Source: Ficedula albicollis (lineage: Eukaryota; Chordata; Aves; Passeriformes; Muscicapidae). Taken from it: a DNA stretch of 64,000 bases. The translations under genes were made by a program, and so were the position numbers. Positions 42,295 through 56,732 of this stretch are shown here, in pieces. Within the stretch, counting starts at the first letter, position 1. Each line of letters starts with the position of its first letter. The notes under the pieces were generated by a model that did no database searches, was not told where the DNA came from, and saw nothing but the letters and a program-made list of their open reading frames with translations. The stretch covers positions 14,459,562 to 14,523,561 of the forward strand of contig NC_021674.1 of assembly GCF_000247815.1 (NCBI RefSeq). Reading direction: 5' to 3'.

Positions 42295-44318
42295 AAATAT
42301 TAAAATTACAAATATCCAATCCCTCTAAATAACCTTAACCTGAATTCTGCACAGGTGAGAAGGCTCAAACTGTCCCCAGCAGTTTCCCTGTTCTGAGCAG
42401 TTCTGGATGTGCAAAATGTAGAGGTCAGCTGATTCTTTATATGTATATGTATGTGTGTGTGTATGACCTAATATCCCTCGAAATTACCTTCAAGACATGA
42501 CTAACCAATGGGAAAAAAACACAAGAGTTGGATCTGCAGGTGAATGCAAGACCTTTCCTAAATCTGTGACTCTTTCAGAACAAACAAATCCTTCAGCCCT
42601 GAAGTTTCAGACCAAGAGAAGTTAATTCTAACCTGCATTTTTCCTGGCTGAATGATATGTCCTCTAAAATATACCTGAGCTCACTCTTTTCCCTAAGTTT
42701 AGACAAACTTTGTCCAGCAAATATGTACAGATCCTGTAAAGCTTCTGATTTCTAAAATCAGTTTGTGACTCATGCAGACACTCGCACCAGGCACACAGTG
42801 AAAGAGAGCCATGCAGAACACAGCAGAAAAAAGGCCTCTAAAAATATTCAGACCTCTGCCTTGGATATATTTAAGTAGAAGCTGCAATGAGCAGACTTTC
42901 TTGTGTCCTTTGATGTGCACAGTTCTCATGTACCAGCCACCAGAAGAGGCTTTACTGGGGTTGTTTAAAGATGATATTTTAAGGTGGAGATATGTCAGAT
43001 GCCTGTGTTCTGTGTCTCCATAAACCCCCTCAGGCTCATGGGTGAGAGCATTTCCCCCTTCTAGAAAACATTGAGAATCACCTTCCAGAAAATCCCTGGC
43101 TTTCTCTCTTCAGTGAGAAGGAGACACTGCCCTTTGTAGAGCAGGACAGGGAGGTGGTCACTATTATGGCCACAATCATACCTGATTCTCACAATGCCAG
43201 TGAAACCAGGAGCAAGGTTAATGTGTTTATAGCTCTGTATTTATTCTCAGAGAATCACCTTTCCATGTTTGCCCTTTGGTGGGAAGATAATTCAGCTCAA
43301 GAAATGCATCTGAATTTTATGAGCTTTCCTGGATATGTACCTTGGACTGAAATCAGCTTTCACTGCCTAGTGTTATTTATAGCCCAGTCACAGTAAATAG
43401 TGACTGCAAGTAGGATGGGAAAGGAAGGAAAACAACATCACTAAAATACACGGCTCTGCTAACTCCGGGAATGGGTTGGTGGATCTCTTTTCTCTCCTAC
43501 TGACAGAGCATCCTGGCTTGGCTCATCTCCTCTTCCACCACATTTTCCTGCTTTCCTTGAAACCCATTGTCAGTCTGTTAGCAAGCAGTAACTACTTTTG
43601 GATGGTTTCTTCTCACACCTCTGTGTGATGGCCACCTGTCACAGCACACGTAAAAGCTTTCTAATTCTCCAGACCTGCCAACTAACATTCTTGAGGTTTA
43701 TTGAGATGTGAGGGACAAGCTGTACCCACTTGGAAACAAGCAAAATGGCAAAGCTTGACATAGTTGCTTTCTGCTGGCTCCAACAAACAAACAAACAAAC
43801 ATCTGGCACGACACTCGACAGAACAGAGCAGGAGATTTTGGTGCACCCGGTCTGTGACACCTGGCTGAACACTCCCGCCTATTGCCTCTTAAAAGTGATT
43901 TGGAAAAGGATGCAACACTTAGAGGCCGTTTTCTCTGCAGTCTCTCACAGTAACATTTAACCACTCTCCTCTCTGGCACAGGCTGTTTGTTCTTCCTCTT
44001 ATCAGTGTTCTCTCATTTGAAATAAAGGCCACTAAGATGGAAAATGTGTTTGGTCTTCGCTCACAAAGAAACAAGCAAGATGCATTTAGAAAAGGTCTAT
44101 GAGCATCAGAGGGGAAAAGTAATTTATTGTGGGATACAAAGGGAAGGGCAGAAATCCTGGCTGGTTTATTGCATCCAGCTGAAATTCATGGGATATAAAG
44201 AAAACTCAATTACAAGTTGTTTTCTTTAAAGTCTTTGAGACAAAGGCAGAAAAACTCCTCCTCCCATTTTTCACTGCAATTACAGGAATAAAGATGACCT
44301 TAGCTTTTTTTTTTTTTT
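42295..44318. other. unique non-coding DNA
   Basis: Includes a TATATGTATATGTATGTGTG microsatellite at about 42438-42465 and (CAAA)4 at 43787-43801. No gene recognised. Confidence 0.5.
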
Positions 44319-44319
44319 A

Positions 44320-44481
44320 AATTAATCTGCTATCCATACACCTGTACTCTTGAAAGGCTTTAGTACGTGATACCTCCAAGATCAAAACCAAGTCACAGTA
44401 AATTAATCTGCTATCTATACACCTGTACTCTTGAAAGGCTTTAGTATGTGATACCTCCAAGATCAAAACCAAGTCACAGCC
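44320..44481. repeat. two-copy tandem duplication, period 81 bp
   Basis: Copies begin at 44319-44320 and 44400. Differences are CTATCCATAC/CTATCTATAC and TAGTACGTG/TAGTATGTG, the second a CpG to TpG change. The 78-codon minus frame repeats a 27-residue segment because of it. Confidence 0.9.
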
Positions 44482-47400
44482 TTTATCTTCTCTTTCAGAA
44501 AAGGAGAAATTTGGACCAAAATCTGTCTCTGCTTTACTCAGAGCTCTCATCATGGCATTTATGGTGTTACTCTAAACAGCCTCCTGGAGATCTGTGCCAT
44601 GTTTTCTAATATTCCTCTAAGTGTCATTGCACAGCCTGTTACTCCAGAGCTCAAATTCTCTGTAATACAGCTGGCTGTGTGATTTTCAAAGCAAGATAAT
44701 TCTTACTTGCTGATCTGCTGAGCAGTCATGTACAAGTTTTAGTTTTTTCTCCAAATTTGCGTTAAAATAATGGAGCTCCTGCTCTGTCCAAAGGCCAGAC
44801 TGGCTTCATCCACCTCAAAAATATGACATTAGCTTTCCTATTCTGCCCTAAGTTCCCTCTAACCAACATAATAGCCGTATTCAAAATTGCAAAGGCTTTT
44901 TTTTTGGAAGACCCGTTCCATGTCTTTAATAGACATTTCCATTTTCCTTTTCCTGATAATCACCAAAACTTTAAAATTACTTGCTTGATGTTCTCCTCCA
45001 TATTTCTGACAGAGACAATTATAAAACAGCTGTGGATGGAGGGGCTTGTTTAGGATAGTGACATAATTTCTGGTATTGGCTGATATTTTCAACAGCACTT
45101 AGCTGTTGTTAAGTCTGTACTCTTTTGATTCTCTGCAGCTAAAATATCCACTAAGCCTGATCTTGAATCTCTTGTTTTTCCTATTCTTCTCACAAAAGTA
45201 TCTGTCATTTCTGCCTTACTTACTGTTCCCTTGTTTTTTATTAAACCTAGGGTGGAAATAAGAGCAGTAGAATGAGCTAAACATGGATTTGAAAGTGGTG
45301 TTATAACACAGGAAAATTCAGCCCTCCTTCAGCACCCTTTGCAACAATTTAAAGAACAAGCAAAAGGAACTGTTATGCATTCAAAAGGGATAATGAAATT
45401 TTGGGCTTCTCAGCATTACAGCTTGACACAGAGTCAACTACTGGACCATGTAAATTGCCTGTGTTGGCTTTTCCTATGAATGTATAAATCACCACCTTCA
45501 CACAGAATAAATCCAATAAATCCACAAAGAAGCACAGCACAGTGCTGAGTGACCTTGGTGTCACTATTGCACCTACATGCAATAATGCAAAAGGTTTCCA
45601 TTCACTCATACACATGCTCTTCAAAATGAGCATCATGGAGTTCAACCTTTGGGAAACCTCACTACTTAAATAAATTCATACAATTAATTAAAGAAAACTA
45701 AAAGAAGAGTGGGAAAGCTCAGCGAAGGAAAGGGGAAATCTTTACCCTTCTGGTATTAACATCAAAGGTACTGCTGATTTTCATGAAAACATATTTTATA
45801 CTCTGAAATGCTAGGAGTCATTCCTCACTGATAAATCCATTTTATTCAAAGATGTTCCCAAGAATGAAATCCTTCTTAATGCAATGGAGTGTTTGATTTC
45901 AATATCTTGCTCTGATAGGCGTCATGTCCAAAAGCAAATCCGTGAACACAGACAAATTGTATGGTTCACTTTAGGCTTCAGTTCCATGAGAGCACTTTGT
46001 GCTCATGATTTATTTGAAGTTAGCTCTGTGCTTATTGCTTTGTAACTTTGAAGACTTTTTTTCTTTTTGTGCAAAATGTGTATGCATTTCTTATCTAAAT
46101 TCCTTACTATTTCTAAGGTTGCTTGCAAAGTAGCTTTTCCTGCTGAAATTCTTTGGCCAAGTCAAAACCAGGAAATCCACACTTTCCTAACCTGATTGTC
46201 TCCTATACATTTGGCAGTCTTCTTTACAAGCTGTATTTGTTGGGTTTTTCTAATATCCTTCAGAAGGGAAACATAATTCTGGGTCTAGTCTCCACAGAGA
46301 TTTGTTATCAGCTCCCTGGTGTGCTGGGTCTGAGCAAGCAGCTCTGTTGATGCTGACATGAGCAAAGAATAATGTCCCAGGCTAACAGAGATATTACACA
46401 TTGCTTGTGAGCTCCCTTCTGCATGTGTAGGTCAGACTCATCAATCACCTACATGGGTGACAGCAGCAGAAATAATTAAAGGAGGTCTTTCTAAGATGGA
46501 ATGAAAGTCCATTTTTATTGCAGTGGGACAGTACATGAGGAAAAAAAAATACCCCGCCTTGCATGATTTCTAAGGAAACAGGGCTGCTTTCTGTAACCAA
46601 ATTATTCTAAACCAGGCAGGGGCTTTGCAGGAAGGCAGGACCACTGCCAGCCTTTCCCTGTAGCAGCAGGGAAGTTGGGCAACCCAAGGAGAAAATGTTT
46701 TTACACCCTGCAGAAAGCTCTGGCTCCAATGAATGTGTTTGCCCCAAAATACTTAGGTTTCATCAAATCACCTTTTTTTTTTTTCCTTCTTTCTTTTTTT
46801 TTCTGTGAAAATCACTCTGAGGGAAATGTTATTCTTTTTCTGTTTCATGCCACGCAGCCATGTTGTTTAGGATCTTCACACTCAGGAATTATTTTAGTCC
46901 CTCACCATATGAAATGTTTCCTGTTTAAAACAAAGTGGGCTGATAAGAAGAAGGCAGTAGAATGTTAACATAAGTATATAATAGTCTGTAAAGAGATATA
47001 TTCGGTAACAAAGGGTAGTTACAATTAACACATGAGTAAGTTTTATGTAATTAGGAGGTAGCATGAAAACATGTCTCCTAAGGTAATGTAATGAAACACA
47101 CAAGCTCCTTTCCTAACAAAATTTTGCTGCATTTTTCCTTGCCCTTGTAATTTGCAATATCACAAAAAAATCTTCTAACCAGGACACTGGCTGAGCATTC
47201 ATCACAGTCTGGATTACAAAGCAGAGCAGTTAAAAGTCGAGGTCCCTGTTCATATCTCACTTGTTATGACCACAAAAATATGATAACTCTCCCTTTCTGA
47301 AGAGAAATGTCAGAAATCTGGCTGCTTGCTTTTTTGCTCACACTGCTAATGTCAGAGCGAGCCCTAAAATTTGTCTTTTCCCTTGTCATTTTTTTATTTT

Positions 47401-48610
47401 TAATGCAGAGAAGTGCACTGATACTCTGGGACAGACTTAAAAGCTGAGAAATTAAATAATGCTGAGGCACTTTTCCAATGAAAGCAATAATGAATTCAGA
47501 AAAAAAATGAAGCTCCTTATCTTGAAATGCTGTAAAAATATTGTATAGTATATCATAATTACAACAGTGTAATAAAAGTGCACTGCCTATTGATTTGAAA
47601 CTACTTCAAAACGTTCACTGTTCCAATGAAACAGTAAAAGCTGTTGCAAAATTATCACTTGGAAGGCCTGTAAAATAGAATAAGTGTTTTCTTATTCTTC
47701 ACCAAAAAACTGCATATGCCAGTGCTGCCATGAGGCACATTTTGTAGAAATATGAAGTTGTGCACAAGCTCCAGCAACCCAGGAGTCTCCCCTGAAGCAG
47801 CATGTGCTTAGTCTGGGACCCATTTCTCCAGCTGCAGCCTGAGAGCTCACAGCATCCAGAACTTGGGGGCAGGAGGCTGAAAAACTGCCAAATACAGTGT
47901 GTGCCTACTCCTCATAAGCATGAGAAGCATCAGAGACATTCCCTTTTCTGCATCCACAAAAGAGAAGAGTCCTGAGAGGTAAAACAAGAACAAAGATGAA
48001 AATTTTAGGTGCAAGCCATTCTGTTTCAATTTGGCTTTATATGCCATTGATAATAATTAGCAATAGCTAAGCTCTTCCATGCTGTATTGTCATTTGAAGT
48101 TACTGCCTTCCTTAAGAAAGCATACACTGTGTTTTCATAAGCAATACACTGCACAGATACATTTTTGGCTGTGGTGTGTGTTTTTATTGGGAAAACAACC
48201 CCTTGAAGAACACCTTGCTTTCTAGATAGAGCCTGTTGAATCTCAGATGGTGCTCAGATTTTTGTACAAATCTGTTCTGCAGCCACAGAGCAGTCTTCAA
48301 GGAAATGTTTGCTTCTGTACCAGCGAGTTCTGTACTTGCAGAGAAGGGATCTGCCTGAGGAATGAAGTGGTCAAGCACAATGATGGTCCTTCAGGTGATG
48401 TTTTAAGCATTTAGAGCTCCGTCACTTGTGATTTGAAATATATGGAAGATATATAAAATATTCTGTGGTAGACAGATTAATAAGCTCATAGTAGCTTATG
48501 CAGCAAAATTCTGTGCTAGCTGTTTCTCAATTCTGGTGGCTCTGTGCCCAGATGTATTTTGGTGCTGCTGGGAGGTGATAAAGGCAAGCATTACCAAGTC
48601 CTTTCAAGTC
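44482..48610. other. unique AT-rich DNA
   Basis: No transposon or coding frame recognised. A T-rich, C-poor patch lies at 46772-46803. Confidence 0.45.
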
Positions 48611-48708
48611 TTGACTAAACCACAACCCCCCCCCAAACTGAATTATTATGATTTAATTCTTGACTAAACCACAACCCCCCCCAGAACTGAATTATTATGA
48701 TTTAATTC
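48611..48708. repeat. two-copy tandem duplication, period 49 bp
   Basis: TTGACTAAACCACAACCCCC starts at 48611 and 48660. The copies differ in the length of the C run by one base and in AAACTG against GAACTG. Confidence 0.85.
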
Positions 48709-50244
48709 CAGTATATGATAGCACTTAAGTCATGGGATTGGTGTTAGGTCTATGAATAATGCAAGTTTATTTAAAGGAATGGAAGCAGACCAGATTATTT
48801 AAAAGGCACTGACTGCCAGGGCTGAATATAAATTTTTGCAAATGTCTTCATCTGTTAACAGAGAATCAGAAGCACAAGGAAACACTAGTTTTGTTGTGTA
48901 TTATGAATGACAGAGGAGTGGCTGCTTGTCAGCCTGGGAGCTGATCTCCTACCCCAGCAGAAGCAGTGGGAGATGCTGCTGCAGACATCACGGACAGACA
49001 CTTTGCTATAAATACAGAACTCTGTATTTAAAAACTGCAGACCAAACTGACTCATTTAGCTGAGCATCTTTTTGGCTCCTTTACCAAATTGTTGAGGTAC
49101 AAATAATTTGATCCACAGACATCACTGGATCTCTTCCTTGGTGTTTGTTTAGTCAGACATGTTTCCTCTGATTGGAACTGGCAGGTTTGGTCTGGAGAAG
49201 CAATGTTTGAGCTGTTAATAATCAGAAGTGCACAGTTCAGACCTGCAGATGTGGAACAAGTATCCTACCTGATACTGTATTTTGTAGACATGAGCTGAGC
49301 CATGGGAATGAAGAGGGAGAACAACTGTATTTTTTGATACAGTTGATACTGGCTGAACAACGAGGTGAACTGAATCCATCTGACCCTAAAGAATTCCTGC
49401 ACTCAAGAACACATTTTAGGAGAGGCATGACAAAACAGTTTGGGGTTTTTAAGGAGTGTGCACTTATTACTGATCTTTTAAATCACTATTATTATGTTGC
49501 ACTTCCATAAAAAAATGGGGAATGAAGAGGGATTTCCTTCTCACATCCTTTGCACCTTCTCAAAAGAGCTGCCATATGCACTCCTCCTTCCTGCACCAGG
49601 GAAGGAAATACTTGGCAGGAGCAGCAACAGGAAGCACACTAGGTCTCTTTTTTGTGAAAGCAAGTGGAGGGTTGGTGAAAGATAGGACAGGGTGCTAAAA
49701 AATTTAACAGTTTCCAGGGCAAACTACAGAGTTTGTACAGCTGCCAAATGTTTTATGGCAGCACTAGCAGTGTTGGGATACCAGCTGAAAGTCAGTGGTT
49801 TGTTATAAATGTCCCATGAGGACAATGTTTAACAGTGCTTTCTGCTTTGCCCCAGTTGTTTTAATGAAAGACACCGATGAGAAGGGCGCCATTGGTATCT
49901 ATGGGTTGCTGTGATCATCACAGAATGATGCTCCACAAGACACCATCATTGCTCCAGTGCATCTGTTATCAATGGCTGGTGCTGGTATCTCTACTGGTTG
50001 TATTTAATAGCACAGAAAGAAGTCCAGGCTTCATTGACTTAATTTTCCCTTTGGAGAGCACTAACAGTTTTGGCATTTTCAATTTATTGCAAAAGCAGCT
50101 TTAATTCCTTTTGACTAAGTTACTCAAAATGCTTCACTCATGAACTGCAAAACCCCCCATTAACCAAAATTGTTTTCAATGTTGGAGGGAGCTCCTGAAG
50201 TGTGAACATTTTTCTGAAGGACACTGACATTGATTGGGAAAACC
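48709..50244. other. unique non-coding DNA
   Basis: Nothing recognised; frames up to 75 codons only. Confidence 0.5.
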
Positions 50245-50660
50245 ACAGGAGCAACTCTCCTATGATGAAAGGCTGAGAGAATTGGGTTTGCTCAGCCTAG
50301 AAAAGAGAAGGCTTTGAGGTGATCCAGTCGTGGCCTTGCAGTACCTGAACAGAGCCACAAGAAGGTTGGAAAGAAAGTATTTACAAGGTCCTGTAGTGAC
50401 AGGACCAAGGAGGGATGACTTCAAACTGGGAGGAGGTTAAATTAGCTATTTGGAAGAAATTCTTTACTGTGAGGGTGGTGAGGCACTGGCACAGGTTTCC
50501 CAGAGAAGCTGTGGATGCCCCATTCCTGGAAGTGCTCAAAACCATGTTGGATGGAGTTCTGACAACCTGGCCTAATGAATGGTGTTCCTGCCCATGGCAG
50601 GGGGTTGGTATTAGATGATCTTTAAGTCCTCTTCCAACTCACACCATTCTATGATTCTAA
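50245..50660 (+). mobile_element. CR1 LINE, 5'-truncated 3' end
   Basis: Plus-strand CR1. It opens with CTATGATGAAAGGCTGAGAG and TTGGGTTTGCTCAGCCTAGA, and continues with GGTGAGGCACTGGCACAGGT and GAAGCTGTGGATGCCCCATT. It then has TGCCCATGGCAGGGGGTTGG and the terminal ACCATTCTATGATTCTAA with its ATTCTATG octamer. It is of the same general type as the minus-strand copy at 3.34 kb. The 67-codon frame inside is a degraded remnant of the end of the element's reverse-transcriptase ORF and UTR. Confidence 0.93.
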
Positions 50661-53600
50661 TTCACATTGCTCCATTTTCGGATACTCCACATCCTGACAC
50701 ATGATGTGTGAATTGATCCTAATCACTGTCTGTTTTTATTTTCAACTTTTTTCTTTCTTAGTTTTTCTTTGAAAGATCTTTTATTAATGAAGATTAGCTG
50801 AAGGAGAGCAAAATATTTTTTTTTCCCTCCAAGATTCACATGATTCATTGAAAATAAGGTAAAAAATTCCATTCTTGCTCCTGATTCTTTAGTGCCAGTT
50901 CCTGGCTTGTTTGGTTTTTTTTTTTTTTTTCTGATGATTATCTAATCCATCTTCCTCTGGGCAATACACTATTTCTGACTCCTAAAATAAACCTCAACTT
51001 TCTCTATGTTTATTTGGTGTCTGTTTTTGCTGACTCAGAATTTCATTAACAGCTGTTCAACCTATCCCTTGAAACAGTTGTTCAGCTGAGATACAAATTG
51101 ATAACTATCTTCCTAAAAATGAATGCACTTCAACAAAATGGATCCTTTTGTACACCCTGAGTCTGGTTCTGTGTCTAATGCAAATATCAGATCTAATCTG
51201 TAATTCTGCCTTTGGCTGCATGACACTGATTTGTGAGCTAAATCCAGGTGGAGAGGACAAAATGTGGACATTGCTTTCAGAAGAGCAGTGCAGAGTTTGA
51301 TAGAGGTGAGAGAACTCTACTGAAGCAACTTTGAGATGAGAGGTGAGTTTGAGAGAGAAGGGAAACCTTCCTACTATAGAATCATTCTGGAAATGAGGGT
51401 ATACATTGCCAGGGCATGACAAACAGTCCTGCCAGCCAGGAACTGAGAATGTAGCACAGAGGAGAACACTGGTTTTGCTCAGTCTCTATTTTAACACCCG
51501 AAATCCTGCATGCAGCAGTAATGTTGGTGAGGAGCAAGGCTATGGACCTGCTCGGTGTTTTGGATGGAGCTCTTGCAAACACCCATGGTGAGATGATGAA
51601 GTGATTGGTGAGGCCACCACCAGGCATCTTCATCTATTTTACAGTTTGCCTTATTGTTTCTCACCTCTGTGTTATTCCTGTGGCTTGTACTTGGCCCTCA
51701 CTGAGGCCAGCTCACAGAGATAAAGTCACACTGGTGTCAAGCAAAGGCACAAAGTTCGGTACCTGGCTCTGTTATCAAATACTTCAGAGTGTATTCACAT
51801 CGTCATGGGAACAATATCAAAGACCTGGAAATGTTAGAAAAGAAAAAGGGCAAATATGTGAGTAGTTTATGCTGCTGTCCTGCAATTTTGAACATTTTGA
51901 GTAAAGGGGAAATAAATTTTTTTGAAAGAGAGAAGATTCATTGAACATCAATATTCATAATGGTATCTTGGCTGGAATCCTCTTGTCTCATGGCTAATCA
52001 AAGATCCACTGCTGGCAATCAGTATGGTGCTGCCATGCCCCTGCCTCCAGGGACACCCACTTTTCTCCCCAGCCACTTGGGGCTTGTTTGTGGAACCCCA
52101 CAGTGCCAACCATGCCCTGGGTGGGTTCAGCCCAGCCTGGTCACACCAAGGTAGGGAAAAGCATCACACTGATGGGCACACTGACTGTACTGGCTTGAAA
52201 TGCATCCTTCATTAAGTTACATAAGCAGAGAGATCATGTAGGAGGACTGGAAATAATAAGCTGTTAAGATGATTTGCTGAAGCTGCTCTTCACCTCAGCT
52301 CCCACGGAAACACAGAAATAAAAGTCCAATTTCCTCCGTAGACAGAGATCACTGAGGGCAGAAAAATTACAGAAGGAGAAAGAAACCTTTCCCTTTGGTA
52401 TTTGCTGCCAACAAAAGTGATGCTGAAGAAGATACAGTCTTACAGCCACAAGGATGAAAGATCAAAATTAGGTGAAAACTTCAGTCAGGAAAGAGACAAT
52501 GTAGCACCTGTCTGCAAGCTGTGAGGATAGGAAGAACATGCCTAGCTTCTACAAATAGGATGGAAAAGGAAAAGCTGAAAATCTTCCTCTTTAGACAACA
52601 GTCAAATTTGAGAACTATACGTTTAATAAATTAGAAATAATTTTAAAACTTTATAAGTAGCTTTTTTTTCCAGAATATCCATAATATCTGCTCAGAGCTT
52701 CTTAACAGTTGATATCTACCAATTACCTAAAATTAGGGCAAGCTTAATATTGATATTCACATGCTCATATCTGTTAAATTTTTTTTGAAAGATACGTTGA
52801 CCAGTCCAATTTCTGCTTAAAGACTGAAGGGCAGCTGAAAGTGTCATACACCATTTGCTGACCCATTCCATTCTTGGAGAAATACAGCAGAAACAGAGAG
52901 CTACATCCTAAATTTTACTAACTGTGAAAGAGGTGATTTATTTTGTGGTGTAATAAAAGCATCAGTAATAGCAACGCCTCAGAGAAACAGCCACATTGTG
53001 AGTGCCTCCTGCTGTCTTTTCCTTGGTGCAGATAGGTTTATTTGTGTAAGGCCTCACAATTGGAATTGGAGTAAGAATTGGAATTTCTTCTGCCCTTACT
53101 CAAAATTTAGAGTCAATTTAGACATTGCAAACTGTATTTACTATGGTATCCCCTGGATAACAAAATGAAGTGAACAGATGTGCTGTGGACAGTGAAAGGG
53201 TAGTGGGCTAAGTCTGGCCAGGAGCTGAGCTAGGAGTTGCCCACCCTTCAAATTTGAAACTTGCTTGAAACTGAGCTACAGCACTCCAGCAATCTTCCTG
53301 TTCCTTGTCAAACTGCGCTTTCACTTTCCTTACATTACCTGCTTTATCCATTAGACAGCCTGAGAAGGACACCACTCTAAATAGTCACCAAACTTGAAAT
53401 GACAGCAATTTAACGTAACTTTAACAGAATCAGCTTGAACCATCCTGAGGCCAGGTCAGTGCTCTCCTCCTGCTCCCAGCTGTGTGTGAGGTTTGCCCCA
53501 CGCTGTGTGACCCTACAAGGTCACATCATGTCTCACATAACCACTCGCTCCCAGCACCCCTCCTGGGCCTGGCACTACAATTTTCTCCTGGATCAGCTGC

Positions 53601-56245
53601 TCAGTGGGCAGGGCAGCAGGGCTGCTCACCTTAGCAGCTTCACAAAATTAACCACGAGACCAAAATGCTTTATTATCTTCTTGGCAAACAACAAGAGTCA
53701 GAGAAAATTCAGAACCTACAGTGCCTTCCAGCTGAATGGCATTGCCATTGAACCATTTTATAAGGGCTGGGGATCAGGCATTAATTTCTCCTCCATAACT
53801 TCATAAATTTGTCCCAAGTCATAAGTTTTTGCCAGCTCATCCTTAGCTGATTAATCAAATTCACACAGAAGAGCCTCTGTTAATGATGTTTTGTTTTTAC
53901 CATCATAGCAATACCACTGTCAGAGCTCATCTACCTTTTGTGTTCCCACCTCAGCTGCTTTGGTAGGGACTGAAAGGTCGCTCCAGGAGAGAAGGGGAGG
54001 TGATTATGAAGGCTCCTGCATTGAATCAGTCAGAATACAGCCACAGCTCTACTGTGCTTAACTCAAGAATGTCCCAGATACTTTGTATGTACTTATACAG
54101 CACTATCTAATTCCAAAGACCATTTTTATTTCATACATTTACCCCGTCTTTCTTGGCTACATACCAGGAACAAAGATCATGGTCTTAAATTAATTTTACT
54201 TTGATGGGGGAAGATGTTGCAAGCAGAATATTTTTCTTTGATGTCGTAAGGTCCTGCAGCTTCTGAGCAAGGTTTAGCTGCAGACTCCTTGGGAAAAGGC
54301 TTGATTTCAATGAATATTTCAAGTTTTAATGGTAGTGAAAGAGAAGGTATTCCATTCTCTTTCCATCACAAATCACATTTATTGTCATCTGAAAACTGCC
54401 TTGTGTTTCTCTGGCAGGAATTTATTCAGTGGTCTGCAAGCAGCACCTGGCACTGCTGAGTTCATCTGAACTGAGCTGAGCTGACAGAAAAAGCCCCTGG
54501 AAACAGGTGTCAGTGCAGGATGCTGCACCCTGCCAGGCTGCAAAGCCACTGGCTTTCCTGGGAAGGGTAATTTTCCCTTCATGCAAATGCATCAAGATAA
54601 GTAGCACAGCAAATCACCGTTTGCAGTTTCAGCTGACACATTTCAGCAGCACCAGCTCGTGGTCCATTCCCTATTCCTCCCACACAGCAGCTTTCCTGGT
54701 GATAACCCGTCCCACATCCACCTAACTTTACCTGATTGCCTGGATTTAGGACAAGCACACAAGGACGGGAAGTTCCTGGTCCCTCCTGCTGGCACCTAGA
54801 AGCTGAGATCTTTTTGGGGAAGTTGCCAGAGAAAGTGATGCCTTCTGGTCACTTTGTTCCCAGAAGGATTTTGGACTTGGCTTTGAAGCAGTGGTGGTGG
54901 GACACCACATGACAAGTGCTTCCCAGCAGGAATGTGGCAGGAATGCAGAAAATCCTGCTGCAGTCCTGAGGACTGAAAGAGCTCCAGGACTTGTCCCCGT
55001 GGGAGGGAATGGTGTTTATTGAGTTAGCTACTGCTTATAAAATCCTGTTCATGTTAGTGGATCAAACCTCCAGTGATAAAATGCACCATGAGATAAAATC
55101 TGGAGCCAAGAGTGATAAAGTTCTGTGGCTTGTCCAACTGACTGACAAACTTTTTTCTCCCATCTGCTCTTCACTAAGTGGGAAAAATCAGTACACCTCC
55201 TTAGAGGGGTTTGGGTCCTCCCAGCTTTCTCCATCTCAGCTGGCTGATGATATCTCTGCAATACGCTCTATGGGTTGCTTTCTTCTGAATGGGGATATTT
55301 GTCTACCTGGTGTAAACCTGTTTACATGAGATGTTCTCTCATTCCTGTTCTTCTAGGCTAAGCAAACCACGCTTTTTATCTTTTCCTGTGGTGCATTTTC
55401 ACTCACTTCCCTACGTCACCTTGGAAGATTTCTGGGCCTGCTCCAGTGCCAATCATCAGTTTTGCAAACTGATGAAGAGGATGCCCAAAGCATCCACAGG
55501 AGGACTTTGACAATAGCTTTGCAAAAGTGCTAAAACAGAGATGATACTGTCCATCCCATTATGCAGAGGGATTCTGAGAGGGTTGACCTGTCCCGCTGTG
55601 TGCTCCCAAAAATAAATGCATTCTCCCTGCACTCCAACTGGATCAGAAACCAAGCCTGCACTCTATACCCCTGCCTTTTAGCAAAGAGTCTGAGAAGACA
55701 CCGAATTTTAGCTGCACCTCCTGTGGGTGTGGGGCACTTCTGTCCACCTGCAGAAGACTCAGCCTCAATGGAGAAACCCTCCATAAATATAGTAGCATAT
55801 CAGCATTTCACAGCTCCTCAGCATATAAATATCTCAGACATATTGGAGAATCAGAGAAGTGTCACTTTTGCAAACAGGTCTTGGCTAATCCCTCCACTGT
55901 AGCTAGCACATCCAGAGTACAGTATCCTCTCACATTCCATTATCCATTAAATATTCATTGGAATGGGGCAGTAATAAATTCCATGGACTAGTTCTTAAAA
56001 ATACTTTTCCATTACACATCCAGAATCATTCTTGTTTTTCGTAGTACAGAAGAGCTTAATGGAAGTTGGATCTGCTTCCCAACAGTCCCAATTTGCTCTT
56101 TCCTTGAGCAATAAAAGCATCTTCTTTGGTGGAGCCCCCTTTTCATTTCCAGGTTCTTACAAATCCAGGTTCTTACAGTCCAGAAGAAACAATGTAACTG
56201 AAAAATATCCCTAAGCTATCAAATTTCTTTTTTTTTTTTTTTGCC
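50661..56245. other. unique DNA
   Basis: More than 5 kb without a recognised element. A T16 run lies at 50915-50930. The longest frames are 123 codons (53435-53806, plus), 113 codons (55561-55902, plus) and 112 codons (54991-55329, plus), none with a domain. A 19-bp echo of AGGTTCTTACA lies at 56151-56178, and a T15 run at 56228-56242. Confidence 0.45.
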
Positions 56246-56732
56246 TGAGAATGGCATTTAACCTTATTAGAGGCAAGAAAATAAATAACAAAAAAACCCC
56301 AGCTATTGTTTGGATATTTTTCCATTATTTTTCTTTAGTGTCACATCAGCATTCAGACATCAGCGCTCCTGAGCTGCTCTGTTGGACACATTGGCTTTTT
56401 CTGTTGTCAGCTGGTAAGGAGAGACACCTGCATAAAAAAAACACCATTAAATGCTACGTTTTGTCAGGGCAGCAGGATGATAGATCTTGAGAATGACATT
56501 TAACCTTATTAGAGGCAAGAAAATAAATAACAAAAAAACCCCAGCTATTGTTTGGATATTTTTCCATTATTTTTCTTTAGTGTCACATCAGCATTCAGAC
56601 ATCAGCGCTCCTGAGCTGCTCTGTTGGACACATTGGCTTTTTCTGTTGTCAGCTGGTAAGGAGAGACACCTGCATAAAAAAAACACCATTAAATGCTACG
56701 TTTTGTCAGGGCAGCAGGATGATAGATCTTGA
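56246..56732. repeat. 242-bp two-copy tandem duplication
   Basis: Copy 1 begins at 56246 (TGAGAATGGCATTTAACC) and copy 2 at 56488 (TGAGAATGACATTTAACC). I see only that one G/A difference. An identical 79-81 codon frame occurs in each. The junction carries a shared TGA, so microhomology is minimal. It matches no known transposon. Confidence 0.95.

Noticed and set aside
56251..56732. Two near-identical 79-81 codon frames
   Set aside because: A by-product of the 242-bp tandem duplication in AT-rich DNA.
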